From Cacajao melanocephalus (taxonomy: Eukaryota > Chordata > Mammalia > Primates > Pitheciidae), in the NCBI GenBank assembly GCA_963573385.1, contig CAUYLG010059250.1:57227-121226 (forward strand): DNA of 64,000 nt, read 5' to 3'. Numbering within the stretch: position 1 is the first letter of the stretch; each line of letters begins with the position of its first letter. Below, piece by piece: positions 1-11,739 of the stretch. The position numbers and the translations under genes are program-made. A model generated the notes under the pieces. The model was not told the DNA's origin and made no database searches. It saw only the letters and a list, made by a program, of their open reading frames with translations.

Positions 1-154
1 GTGTGGGACCATCTCTCATAGCTGTCTGGTTAGGAATCTGGAAGCTCTAGAGACCATCACCACCCTAACTAGAGCTGTCTTTGTTGAATACTTCTCATGT
101 GCCTCGTCTTGGGATAAGTGGTGTACATGTGTTATTTTGTTTTAATTTGCTCAT

Positions 155-265
155 TGAGGCTGCTATCCCCATTTTAGAGCTAAAGACAGTGAGGTTCAGA
201 GACATTAAACCACATAGCTCAAGAGTGGCTCTGTCTAAACTCTACCCCTTCCCTACACCAGACAC
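155..265 (-). mobile_element. MIR SINE remnant
   Basis: Contains the reversed MIR core: CCATTTTAGAGCTAAAGACAG, then AGAGACATTAAACCACATAGC. Confidence 0.65.
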
Positions 266-1664
266 CAAAGCCATGACTTCAAGACGTGACATTTTCTACT
301 TGAGCCTCTGCAGCAGGTAGCAGGCAAGTGATGACAGAAATCAAGAAAGTTGTGTCCCCTGAGTCATCTTAGAGGTAGTAGGTGGGCCAAGGGTCACTCA
401 AGAAATGAAGTTCATTTAGGATATCACTGAAGAAATGACAGTCATTGAGGACACCTCTCCCCCAGATTCCTGTTACAAACCTGGCACAATCAGGTGAGGT
501 GGTTGCTGTTTATTTTCTTTTTTTCTAAATAACCTTTCACAATAAATATTTTACAGTGTTTTACAGTCTACTTCCCCTTCACCCGGTGCAGTGGCAAGGA
601 TACCAGGATAGAGCCAAACCTGCCAGGCTTGCAGAAGTCACTCTTCCAACTCACCTTTGAAAACTCTTTCCTCCCTATCTCTGTTCTATCTCTGCTCCAT
701 GCATGGGGGCAACAGCGAGGGTGCACAGTCGTTATTGTGGGTGGTGGGCTGAAGCAGGTAGGAGAAAGGGGTACCCACCGATGTTCCTCTAAAAGGCATG
801 CTGGGCACTCTCTGGGTAATAACAACTCAGGACCTTCCTCTCTCTTCCTCTCTTTCCTTCACTATCTCTTTCTCCTCTTTTGTCACTCCTTTTTCCATGT
901 CCTTTCTAGCAAAGGAAGCCCAATGTGGTGGAACAAGATCTGCCTAGGAAATCAGGCGACCTTACTAACCACAACAACCACGGTCACCTTGTTGTGTTTA
1001 GCAAAGAATGATGAACGCTGTATTCGGACTAGACGGCCCCAGCTATGTGTTTCGATGGCTGACCAGCCAGGCAGCCTTTCTCTGCTCCCTGGATTTCAGT
1101 CCCCAGTCTGCAACAAAGGACAGATGTACTCGAGTATGGTTTTCAGCTCTTTTAGAAAACAATAAAACTTGTTCTGTGCAGTGTTTACAATTATTCTTGA
1201 GGCTGTATTTTTTTAAATGGTAGATTTTATATCAAAACAATCAGGATCCCTAGCATTCCTTTAGAAGTCAGATTTGGACACCCGGGACTCATAGTCCTGC
1301 ATGGCGCTCGTTCTTTGGCTCTGAGTTCTGGCTTCCCCTTTTACCAGAGGCATGCGTTTCCCATCCAGTGCCCACACAGCTTGTCCTACAGTCAACTTGC
1401 TTTAGGGTTTGCAAGAGGCTAAGGAAAGCTATAACCCCAAAGGGACCATGGAAGCTCCTAAAGTGCACATGGATAGAGAATTTACATGTCTGCATTTTTA
1501 CTTTGTGAGAAAGATGGAAAACATAGCAAAACAAAAGGCCAGCAATAACCTGGGAGTGACCTTAGGCAATGGTAGAGATGATGTGCCCTGTATGTGCAAT
1601 TTCAAGGTACTGTCTCACATGAGATCTCACAGGTTCCTCCAACCCAAAGCCCGGAGAGGTTCTG
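266..1664. other. Intergenic, nothing recognised
   Basis: Ordinary diverged unique-looking DNA with no clear repeat or exon. The open frames here (up to 178 codons at 629-1165) have no recognisable domain, and simple pyrimidine-rich text inflates them. Confidence 0.6.
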
Positions 1665-1765
1665 CTTTCTTCATTGCAAGATGAGGAAACAGTGCAGAGA
1701 GGTGAAAGGACTTGCCCAAAGTCACAAAACTGCTGATCATCCAAGCCCAGCTTCAAACTCAGATT
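1665..1765 (-). mobile_element. MIR SINE remnant
   Basis: GATGAGGAAACAGTGCAGAG and CTTGCCCAAAGTCAC match the MIR core in antisense. Confidence 0.75.
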
Positions 1766-2464
1766 TGCTTAGTCTTGGCCTGGTGTTTCTTCTCTTTACC
1801 TCGATTTTAATACTATTTGATTTTCAAAATAAGTTTCTCCATTGCCTTATCTATCTGGCTCTTCTAACATCTTGGACAGGCGTGCAGGGCAGCTGCTCCT
1901 AAACACATTTCAACAGATGAGGACATTGAAGCAGTAAGGTCATTGATACAAAAGCAGAGTGAGCTGTTTTCTCTGTGGCATAATTTGAGGGATAGCAGGA
2001 AGGATTTTTTACCTCTCTCTCTCTAATTCTAGATAGGGTAGAACTCTAACACACTCTTTTCCTTCTTTTTCTTTTTAAGAAAAGGAGAGATCAAAGAGTA
2101 CCAAACACCAATCTTGCTTACTTTGCAAATTTGAAAATACCAGTCCTGAATTCTTTTCTCTTTTTCTCTTCTCCTTTCCTTCTTCCTTTCTCTTTACTAT
2201 GAAAACAAAACAAAAACAATCTAACAGTATTTTATACTTTCAAAATACTACATGGACTTCTCAGTTATTCTTATCAAAATTCATAAAGGAGGAGCGGAAT
2301 GATGAGTTCTACCTCCCAGCTTAGAATACTGGAGTCAACACCAGAACAAACATGTCCAGTTTCACTCAATGGCTTAGAAACAGGTGGAGAGTGAACCCCA
2401 GATCATTTGAGATTTCAGCCTGAGCCAAGCTAACCTTCTAAAAAGAACTGTTGCTTTGGTTTTG
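1766..2464. other. Intergenic, pyrimidine-rich simple sequence only
   Basis: TTTCTCTTCTCC-type low-complexity text lies around 2140-2200. No gene signal is seen. Confidence 0.6.
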
Positions 2465-2600
2465 GGAGCACCTACAGTGTGCCAGGTATCTGGGGACTTT
2501 ATATACAAAATCTCATAAATCCATGCAATATTTCTAGGGTGACATATTATCTCTATCTTACCACTAAGGAAGCTGAGGTCGGTCAAAGATGCCAGAATGC
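2465..2600 (-). mobile_element. MIR SINE remnant
   Basis: CACCTACAGTGTGCCAGGTA, then ATCTCATAAATCC and AAGGAAGCTGAGGTC follow the order of the antisense MIR consensus. Confidence 0.65.
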
Positions 2601-3124
2601 TTCCCAGGTCATCCCACAGGCCTGGGCCTCACTCCAAAGCCCATATTCATTTTACCACACTGATTCTGCAGTAGAAACAAAATTGTCTATAATTACCCAC
2701 CCCGACCCCCAATAATCCCATAAATCAGGGCATTTCCTTAATCCATTCATCACCAGTGACCCCTCTGGGGCGCTTGAGGATTTCCTGCAAATCCTCTGGG
2801 CTTGTCTGAAGGTTAGATAGTGTGTGGGCCATGTTACCATCGAGAAAGCTTCAGCAATATAAAAGGAAAGACAAAATCTCGCATGGTAGTCAATTGTGTA
2901 CTGGAATCAGCTCCTGGTTCTCCGTGAGCTTAAAGGGCTGTCACTTTTACGTTGCTTTGAAAGAGAGTGAAGGTGGTTGAAACCGAGTAACAAACATTCA
3001 GGAAGTGAAAAGCAAATGCCACACCCTTAATGCAGTGTGCTAGGGAGGAGGGAGTAAATATTAACCAGAAGGCAAATACGGAAACATCCTAGAGGTGGTG
3101 CATGGAACAAAAAGCAGTGAAACT

Positions 3125-3385
3125 GGGTAGCAGCAGCTAAGCTTGTGGACTTGGAAACCAGCCAAGGCCTGGGTTCAAATCCTTTTTCTAATACTTACTA
3201 GCTGCAGTCTACTAGGCCAATTACCTAACCTTCTTAGTCTTAATTTTCTCTGTAAATCTGGGATGGTAATACATTCCTCTGAGTCTTATTATGTAGATTA
3301 AATGATGTAATGTATAGAGCACATTTAGGTGTGTTACTAGCATTACTACAGGCTAAATCAATGGTAGCTCTTATTAGATACAATT
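3125..3385 (+). mobile_element. MIR SINE, nearly full length
   Basis: CTGGGTTCAAATCC, CTTACTAGCTGCAG, the TTACCTAACCTTCTTAGTC region, then AAATGATGTAATGTA and a terminal ATGGTAGCTCTTATTA follow the sense MIR order. Confidence 0.75.
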
Positions 3386-4464
3386 AAACTACCATTAACC
3401 TATTTTCAGGCTCTTCTCTCAAATGTCTTTGCTATACTCATATTTCAAGCAAAGGTTGCATTAGGGTTTTCATTATATTATGTATTTTTCATTTTGGAAT
3501 ATGTTCTGTGGACACTACAGATGCAGACTAAACAATAAGAATGTCAGCCCTAACAATAAGAATGGCTCCTTTATGATGAGCAGGTGAGACCAGGTAATCA
3601 CTGAAGAAAGAGAGTAATGTGTTCATTGAAATCTACTCATAGAGGAAAGAAGGTAGGCAGAAAACCAACAGGTTTTCAGAAATATATGCAAAACAGGCTT
3701 TAGGGAGAATGCCAACCCTCAGTTAACCTAAGTCTCAGTCCTGGATACAGGTATGCTGGTCAACTGATGTCCCACAAAAATAGAAACTTGCTAGAGGCTG
3801 GAAAACAGCAGCCCCAAGATTCAGGGAGAAAAAGTTCCTGGTTCATAAGAGGCAAGAGGAAAGCTGACACCAGACCTTCCTGAAAAGAGAAAATGAGGGT
3901 ATCCAATAGACAGCATGTGGTATCTGTGATGAATGTGGTGATTCTGGCCAGGTACAAAAGTCTACTGTGCCATGTGTGATACCTTATTATGAAAAGGATA
4001 TTGTGCCATTAGCCAGGCCCAGTGCAATGCAGCCAAAGTGATCAGGACACAAAGATCTGTGGATATTTTAAAAGGGAAGTGAAACCAGCCTGGTATTCTC
4101 CAGGAAAGAAGAGATTATGAGGAGGGGATTCACTGGTGACACAGCATTCTGAAGTGAAAACAGAGAATAAAAGTGAAAAAGGCTATTTGAGTTCATCAGT
4201 CTTTCTTTCTCCCTGACCCACATCTGCTTCCCTAAGCAAGGTAGGACAGTCTGAAAGAACTGTATATTACAAAGGATTTATAATGTATGAACATTTTTTA
4301 AAAGACTAAAAATTTACCTTGGATCAAACAGGGGAAAGTGAGAAAGAGAACAATGCAATATGTAATTAAGAAAAGGAGTGCCTACAGGAACGATTCTGAT
4401 GATTTTGGAATAGCATCAAATAATTGGAGAGAAAAAAAAGAAACCAAGACATATCATGCAATTA
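3386..4464. other. Intergenic, nothing recognised
   Basis: No repeat family, exon or motif could be supported on either strand. Confidence 0.6.
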
Positions 4465-4992
4465 ATATGCTGCAGAACCAGCTTTGGAGTCAGACACATG
4501 GGCTCAACCCTTGCCCATTAGCTTTGTGACTTTGGGCTGGTCCCTTCGATACTCTATGCCTTGGGAGCAACACAAGCCCCTAACTCACTGCATTTTTGTG
4601 AAGATGATGTGGCCAGGTACAGTGGCTCATGCTTGTAATCCCACTGTTTTGGGAGGCCAAAGCAGGAGGATCACTTGAGAGCAGGACTTTGAGAACCAGC
4701 CTGGACGATACAGCAAGACCCCACAGTCTCTACAACAAAAGAAAAATTTAAAAAATTAGCTGAGATTTGTAGTCCCAGTTATTCAGGCAGGAGGCTGAAA
4801 TGGTAGGAGAGCTTGAGCCCAGGAGTTTGAGGCTGCAGTGAGCTGCAATTGCACCACTGCACCCCAGCCTGAGCAACAGAGCAAAACCATGTCTCTGGGG
4901 GAAAAAAGGATGTTATAAAATGCCTAGAATCAGGCCAGTTATGGAATGAACCCTCATGAGATGGTAGCCATTATTACTGTCATTATTATGAG
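4465..4992 (+). mobile_element. MIR SINE split by an Alu
   Basis: The 5' half (AGCTTTGTGACTTTGGGC) lies before the Alu at 4611-4909. The 3' half (AATGCCTAGAATCAG... GGTAGCCATTATTACTG) lies after it. Confidence 0.7.
4611..4909 (+). mobile_element. AluJ-type SINE inserted in a MIR
   Basis: A dimeric Alu with many substitutions runs from GGCCAGGTACAGTGGCTCA through the mid A-rich linker to a degraded A tail. It interrupts a MIR whose halves flank it (4465-4610 and 4910-4992). Confidence 0.93.
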
Positions 4993-5019
4993 TGTTGGTC
5001 TACATATCATCCCTGCAGG

Positions 5020-5165
5020 AGGGTTCGTTTTATGCATGAGGAAAACAAGGCACCAAGGCTCAGAGAGGTTAAAGAATTTGCCAAAGGTCACACAGGCAGC
5101 AAATGTTGAAACTGGCATTTGATCTCTGGTTTGTCTGATACATTAACTCTCCATCCTGCCTTGTT
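5020..5165 (-). mobile_element. MIR SINE remnant
   Basis: ATGAGGAAAACAAGGCACC, AGGCTCAGAGAGGTTAAAG and CCAAAGGTCACACAGGCAGC match antisense MIR well. Confidence 0.8.
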
Positions 5166-5541
5166 ACAGGTGATGAAAGGAAAAGAAAAAATCATACATA
5201 CTAGCTGTGCTTAATCCATGCCTCCTTCATAGATATACGTTTTTCTAGAAGCCCAAATCATTAGCATATCTTTAGATGATTTCCACACCTGTGAGGGCTC
5301 TGTGATCTTCTGTGAAAACCTGATTTATATTTGGAGATTCTGGGGAAATGAACATCCTCAAAAGCTAAAATAAGTGAGGCATGGGAGCTGCATGCATTAT
5401 AATCAGATAAAAACAGCATTCAAGACAACGGCTTGGTGAGAGAGTCTTCAGTGATTCACAAGTGACTATGGAACCTCTCTGAAGATTCCTAAGGCTTCTG
5501 TGTGCATGTAATCCCCAAAGTTTCGGCAATCCCAAAAGCTT

Positions 5542-5764
5542 CTGTAATCCCAGCACTTTGGGAGGCCGAGGTGGGTAGATCACCTGAGGTCAGGAGTTTA
5601 AAACCAGCCTGGCCAACATGGCAAAACCCCATCCCTACTAAAAATACAAAAACTAGCCAGGTGTGGTGGCGGGTGCTTGTAATCCCAGCTTAGGGAGGCT
5701 GAGGCAGGAGAATCGCTTGAACTTGGAAGGTGGAGGTTGCAGTGAGCCAAGATTATGCCACAAC
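5542..5764 (+). mobile_element. AluS-type SINE, truncated at both ends
   Basis: The Alu begins at the internal TGTAATCCCAGC motif and stops after GAGCCAAGATTATGCCAC, with no 3' half-end and no A tail. The missing tail implies a deletion after insertion. Confidence 0.92.
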
Positions 5765-5854
5765 ATGATCTTTTTGCTGCCCACAGCAAGATTACTGTCC
5801 CATGAGAGCATCTACTTAACCTGTTCTTCTTATTCACCATGTAAGGGAAGTTGT

Positions 5855-6345
5855 GTCCATCCCCTCTTCTTTCTTGCCTATAGTTCAGAGCCTAGAGTTT
5901 GTTTAGGACAGTCTAACCCCAACAATGGCTCCTGCTTGGCCTTTAAACAATCATTGGCAAATTTCCCTTTGCCAATGATAGGTCAAGGATGTGCATGTGA
6001 CCCAGTTCTGGCCAATGAGAAGTGAGGAAAAGTCTGCAGGAAACTTCTTGGTTCTCTTTCTCAAGAAAGAGAGATATGTGAGAACACTTTTCCTATGCCT
6101 GCTTTGTTCCTGCTTGGTATGCTGGTGTGAGGACATGATGCTTGCAGCTATAGCAGCTGTTTTGTAACCATGAGGAAAGACATTGCTGATACATTGGGAA
6201 TGCCAGATCTGGAAGAAAGAGCCTAGGTTCTTGGTGGCATCATTAAACTGCCATACCAACCCTGAAATAACTTATTTCCATACATTTTGCTATGTGAGTT
6301 CTTGCTTTATTTCTGACACTACTATTACTTGGAGTTTCTATTTCC
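5855..6345 (+). mobile_element. MaLR-like (MLT1-class) LTR remnant
   Basis: CATGTGACCCAGTTCTGGCC, AATGAGAAGTGAGGAAAAGT, the AACCATGAGGAAAGACATTG area and TATGTGAGTTCTTGCTTTAT resemble MLT1-type LTRs. The subfamily is not assigned. Confidence 0.5.
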
Positions 6346-7234
6346 AGACTAATAATATGAGACTATCTTGGGATGGGACCTGGGCATGTATGATTTAAGT
6401 ATTCTTAAGTCATCACTGATAGAGTTGAGAATCACTTTTCTACACCATAAACATCTTGAATATCATGAGAAGTGTTAATGCCAATCAGAAGAGGATGAGA
6501 GACTTCTTTCTGGTTGGAGTATCAGTGAAAACATCTTGGAAAAAGTAATACTTGGTTTGCACTGGGTGGGATGGGTGGAGCCTAGACAGGTAAGGATAAG
6601 GAGAATGGTCTATAAGTGAGCAAAGCCCTGAAAAGCACAGGCTGTGTATTCGGAAGGACAGGTATCTCAATTTGGCTGGATAATAAGATGGGAAAGGCAG
6701 GAGAGAAGCTGCAAAGAGGTTGGAGGCTGCACTGGGTATTGGGTGATGATTTAATGCCATGCTAAGGATTTGGTGCCTGACACTGAGCTAATGGTTATAG
6801 GCAATTCAAGAGAAGTTTAAGACTCAGCCTGAACCACTGAAATGCTTCCAAAGCAATTAGGAAGACAAGAAATACTCATGGAATCTCTTAGAGACCCAAA
6901 GAAGCCATATATAATTGGTTCTCCAAGGAATGGCACAGAGAGAAAAAGTTTCAGGATGTCAGAGTCAGGAGGAAGAGTATGGGATAGAACAGGATTATGG
7001 AATTTGGGGATGTTAGAGTAGGAAAGATACTGACTGGCTCAGTCCCTAACTTTCCAAATGACATTGGAATTCCATCTAGGATGCTCTTGGGAAATGAACC
7101 ATTGAACTCTGTCTAATCCCTTCTGGGAAAAGGACTTCACTGATTTGCATCCGTCCTTGGACAGTTCCAATGGACAGATCATCCAGATTTTTATTGCCAG
7201 AGTCTATCTTGCTATAACTTCAGACCACTGACCC
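6346..7234. other. Intergenic, nothing recognised
   Basis: No gene or repeat identified. The 91-codon antisense frame at 6485-6760 has no recognisable feature. Confidence 0.6.
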
Positions 7235-7660
7235 TCATTTTGACCTGTGAGTTCAGAGTGGAATAGATTGAAGTTTTTATTCCACTCTTTTGTAACAGGA
7301 ATGAATGCACTTCCCTTCCCATGACCTCACATTGGATGAAGCCCCTTAAATTTGGGATGGCTTAACTTAGGCAATGGATATTGGCAGACATATCAGGAGA
7401 GGCTTTTAATGTGTGCACCCTCTTGTGCCTCTTCCATTACTGTAAGAAAAATATTCCCAGGGGCACCTTCTGACTCCCAAAGAAAAAGAAACATATGGAG
7501 CAAACCTGAGCCCCAATCACGGCCTGGAGCCAAGCCCAGCCAAGCCTACATTAGATCAGACAAACTCCAGCTTACCTGAAACTACATACGAGATAAATAG
7601 ATGTTATTATAAGCCAACATAGTATTAATGTGACAATAGCTGACTAAAGCATAGAGCAAA
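7235..7660 (+). mobile_element. MaLR-like (MLT1-class) LTR remnant
   Basis: CACCCTCTTGTGCCTCTTCC, GAAACATATGGAGCAAACC, CCAAGCCTACATTAGATCAG and GTGACAATAGCTGACTAAAG follow an LTR consensus of the MLT1 class. No viral coding region accompanies it. Confidence 0.5.
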
Positions 7661-7789
7661 AAGAATAGGTCTACTCCCTTTTATATCTGAATGCTCGTCA
7701 AATAGATGGAGGTCACTATTATTCTTGTAAAATATTATCATTTTGTTCTCATTTATCCCCGGTGCTGATAACCAGTTCTTGTGTGACAT

Positions 7790-8600
7790 GCATTCGAAAT
7801 CCCTCCTGTATGTAATTGCTCACTCTTTCACCCAGAACTGAGCACACAATACTCCAGATGTAGTATGCCCCTCACAGAACCTATTAGGATCATCACTGCC
7901 CTTCAACTGAGAATAAGACATTTATTACTGCAGCCTAAAATTGCTTTAGAAAATATGTTGTTTTGTTGCTGGATCCTATTGAACTTTGGGTTAATTAAAA
8001 CCCCCAGGTCTTTTCCAACTCAACTGCTGTCAATCTGACTCCTCAATCCTGTACCAACACAACTGACTTTTTTATGTTAAATATAGATTCTATTACTCCT
8101 AAATCGCATATGGTTGGTGTTGACCTAACATCCTGACCTGTCAGTACAATTGAATCCTGATTCTGTCATCAAACATGCCAATGATTCCTTCCATAAATGT
8201 GGTGAGTATGCCTGCCACATCTTCCAAATCATCTAGGAAAGAATATTGAACACAACGGAAGTTAAACAAAGCACCTGTGGGATATCTCTAGAGAACTGAG
8301 TACAGTTGATTGAAATCTTTTTGACTGTACAGTCACTCTACCTGTGTTTTGGCATGTTGTCCAGAAAAAGATTATCAGTGACATGGCCAGAAGCCATGCT
8401 TAGATCAATGTATACCAGTGAAGTAATTTTATCAAAAATGGAAATTTGCTGGTACACTATGATCTATTTCTGGAGGGCCAGTTTTGGGTCCTGGTAATTA
8501 CCTTTCTTTTCTATTTGCTTACCAACATTCCTTACCTTATAATTGTCAGGAAGCAATATTAAAATAATATCTAGTCTTGAGAAGCTACCTTTAAAAATGT
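7790..8600. mobile_element. Ancient CR1/L3-type LINE remnant
   Basis: The text recalls the vertebrate CR1 family at several ordered points: CCAGAACTGAGCACACAATA then CTCCAGATG, AAAACCCCCAGGTCTTTTCC, ATCATCTAGGAAAGAATATT then GAACACA, GCACCTGTGGGATATC, and GTGACATGGCCAGAAGCCAT. In mammals this clade is L3, inactive for over 100 million years. Orientation is left open. Confidence 0.55.
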
Positions 8601-9142
8601 TTATGAAATTTCTCCTTGGTGAAATAGTATAATGTGCTGCAATGCGCTCTAAGATTCTGTGAACTTTCAGGGCACTGCTCTTGGACTTGACATGGTCTCC
8701 TTTGTTATGTCCTGGATTAGGCTTCATTTATTCACCACCTTGGACCCATCCTGGCCTTGCTTTTGGATGGGAGGCCCTGACATCGGCATGCACCCTTCCC
8801 ACCATTGTAAAGCCTGCTTACTATGGTTTCAGCCAGTTTTACAGATGGAGGGGCTCACTGGGGCAGCAGCTCCCAGACTTTCAGGGTTATCTGGCACCTC
8901 CTCTCCACTCTCCTGCGTTATATACCACACATCTCCTGCCCCAGTACTTTCCTGTTGCCACTGAGGTGCAAGACACTATGATACAGACTCACTAAACACC
9001 TTCACATGGACAATGCAGAAGTGCAGAGGAGCTGAAGTCCCCTGGAAATTCCTTTCTTCCTCTTTTACAGAGGCATAATGTGTAGACAAGGTAGCTTCCT
9101 ATGGTCTCCTAGAGAACATAAGACTAAAAAATCAACTTATCA
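8601..9142. other. Intergenic, nothing recognised
   Basis: Two overlapping frames of about 100 codons (8659-8995) are shadows in different phases of non-coding text, with no domain. Confidence 0.6.
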
Positions 9143-9350
<208 letters not shown>

Positions 9351-9544
9351 AGAGGAACTGTAGGACATATTTCAGAGATGTACCATCCAAAGTGGGTGGA
9401 ATCTGGAGAATGTAGCCCCTGCTAAATAGTACAGATCAATTTTTTTTTTATTGATGGCTCACATAGTTAACATAATCTAAGCCCTAAGATCATCTAAAAA
9501 CCTTACAACATCAACTGCTTTATTTACTTACAATCTGCAATTTG

Positions 9545-9960
9545 AACTGGACTTGGCTGGGCACTTGTGCTGGTCTGTCAGTGGTTACATTTGTAGATGT
9601 ACTCAGTTGGCAGATGGGTTTGGATCTGGGCTCAGCTGGGACACTGGAATGGCTGGGTGTTGCTCTCTCTCACTCCATGTAGTCTCAGGGTCCCTCTCTT
9701 TCTCCATTAGCTCTCCATGGCCTTCCCAGCAGAGTAACTGGACTTCTTACTAGTAGCCCAGGGCTCCGGAAGCCACTGTGCCTTCTTCGAGCTTACGCCA
9801 GAAACCTGCCTATTCTCACCTGTGCATTCCATGGGTCGAGTCAGGCCATAGACCCAGTCCAGAGTCAAGATGAAGGGCCTTCACAAGAGTGTGGATATGA
9901 GAAAATGTAGTCACTGGGAAGGCCCCATATGAATAGGCTACTACAAGTGGCTTCAGGGAA
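9545..9960. mobile_element. Old repeat rich in GGCTGG motifs, family not named
   Basis: GACTTGGCTGGGCACTTGTG, GGGCTCAGCTGGGACACTGG and TCACTCCATGTAGTCTCAG match a common mammalian repeat also seen at 42180-42690. Confidence 0.45.
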
Positions 9961-10254
9961 GACTAAACTAGTTACAGGATCAGGACTCTCAACAGACGTA
10001 CATTTCCTTTTATCAGAATTTATTTGTAATATTTGGTTTTAAAAGATAATTACACTTTTTAATAGTGGTTGAAAATCACTGACTTACATCATGGAGTTCT
10101 AGAAGATTTGGAGAGATTTAACCCTTTGCCTTCATTTGACCAGTAAGGGATCTGAAAACCTGTACAACATTCCTCTGACTTATGGTCCTGGGGTCTGCAC
10201 CCCCAATTCTCTGCCCCTCTTCTTACTTTCACCTGCCTTCTACTGATTTCCCAT

Positions 10255-10340
10255 CTGTGGGCTTCAACACAGTCAGTTCCTGGATCAACAAACATTTATT
10301 CAGCACCTGCTATGTTCCAGGCATATGTTCCAGAAAGTTG
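10255..10340 (-). mobile_element. L2 LINE 3'-end remnant
   Basis: TCAACAAACATTTATTCAGC, then ACCTGCTATGTTCCAGGCAT, is the antisense L2 3' end. Confidence 0.65.
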
Positions 10341-10674
10341 CTATTCCAGTAATTTTGTAACTGTAGCCTCATATATAACAGTGGTGTGCTGGGGCCGACT
10401 TGGACCATCTCACGAGACCCGATTATGCCTGTTCATCTCCTTCCAACTCCAAATTCAGCATCAGCATGTTGGTAGCTTGAATTTTGTCATGACAGGAGTA
10501 TTTACATCACAATAATGGGCAAACACTACAAACTGGAACCTTTTTTCCTCCCCAAAGAGTTGGTTGTTAAACATTTACTAGCACAATGGATTTAATCTTA
10601 AATCACATTCTCTTTCAGGCTCAGACAGGTTCTTTCACCAAGGTCCATGCTGACCTATAGGTCTCTGACTTTTC

Positions 10675-10770
10675 ATTCGTGTATTCATTCATTCAGCAAA
10701 TATTTATTGATCAACTCCCATGCTGTTTACACCGTGTCTAAGGGGCAGTCCTCACTCTTTCCCAGCTAAT
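10675..10770 (-). mobile_element. L2 LINE 3'-end remnant carrying a forkhead motif
   Basis: TTCATTCATTCAGCAAATAT, then TTATTGATCAACTCCCATGC, matches the antisense L2 end. It contains TGTTTAC at 10724-10730. Confidence 0.65.
10724..10730 (+). promoter_or_regulatory. Forkhead-consensus TGTTTAC in the distal upstream region
   Basis: A perfect TGTTTAC core sits about 18.4 kb upstream of the TOX3 ATG inside an L2 remnant. The human breast-cancer variant rs4784227, reported to alter FOXA1 binding, lies at roughly this distance from TOX3. I cannot confirm that this is the same site, and the motif is short enough to occur by chance. Confidence 0.2.
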
Positions 10771-10922
10771 TATTTTCAGGCAGGAATGTGGGGCTACCAT
10801 TGCTAAATGTTACTTTTTTAAGAGACATGAGTAATACAGATTTTTATGTAGAAATTGTCCAATTTTTAAATGTGAACAACTACTGCCTGGGTCAAAGTAA
10901 ATACATCTTTAAGTTACCTTTG

Positions 10923-11240
10923 GGGCTGGGTGCAGCGGCTCATGTCTGTAATCCCAGCACTTTGGGAGGCCGAGATGGGAGGATTGCTTGAGCCCAGGAA
11001 TTCAAGATTTGAGATCAACCTGAACAACAAGGTTAGACCCCGTATTTACAAAATATAGAAATAAAAAAATTAGCTGGGCATGGTGATGTGTGCCTGTAGT
11101 CCCAGCTACTCAGGAGAGACTGAGGTTGTGGAGAACTGCTTGATCCAGAGAGGCTGAGGCTTCAGTGAACTGAGATCACACCACTGCACTCCAGTGTGTG
11201 TGACAGAGTGAGACCCTTTCCCAAAAAATAAAAAATTAGA
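10923..11240 (+). mobile_element. AluJ-type SINE
   Basis: A full-length but diverged dimer from GGCTGGGTGCAGCGGCTCA to an A-rich tail (CCAAAAAATAAAAAATTAG). J-type changes such as TTGCTTGAGCCCAGGA are present. Confidence 0.93.
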
Positions 11241-11464
11241 AAGAAAATTACATTTGCCATGGAGTCCAACAGTTTGTAACCTCTGTTCTAATCCTAACAG
11301 AAGTAGGTAACATCAACGCCTTAGCCTCTCCGCTCCTTCAGTTCCACCAGTCATGCTACAGTTAAACCCAGGCAGACGCATAGCACTCCACCCTTTGCCC
11401 TATGTCTGTTGTGCTACTGGTGAGTTTTAGATGTGTGTTTCAAACAACGACCTCTGCTTAAAGG

Positions 11465-11735
11465 CCTTGTAGGGCTTCCTGGTAATGCTCACCTCTCAGC
11501 CTCCCATTCCACTCTCTCTTATATTCTTTCCAACAGGCTGCTCTGGCCTTCTTTCAGTTTCTTGAGCATCCCACGCTGCCTTCTGCCAGAGGCCCTTTGC
11601 ACTTGCCACTCTCTTTCCAGAACATTACACTTTTCCCTCGTGAATGTAAGACAGAGATTATTCTCGGAAACAATCTTCATTGTCCTAGACTAGATCATGT
11701 CCCTCTAATTTACCCTGTTGTTATTGTGTTTTGCT
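11465..11735 (+). mobile_element. L2 LINE 3'-end remnant
   Basis: CTTGAGCATCCCACGCTGCC, AGAGGCCCTTTGCACTTGCC and the following pyrimidine-rich text match the L2 3' region. Confidence 0.65.
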
Positions 11736-11739
11736 CTGT

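Noticed and set aside
5598..5840. Antisense frames over Alus (also 9124-9390, 17576-17848, 63261-63597)
   Set aside because: Typical Alu-derived peptides (for example [12 protein letters not shown]); not genes.
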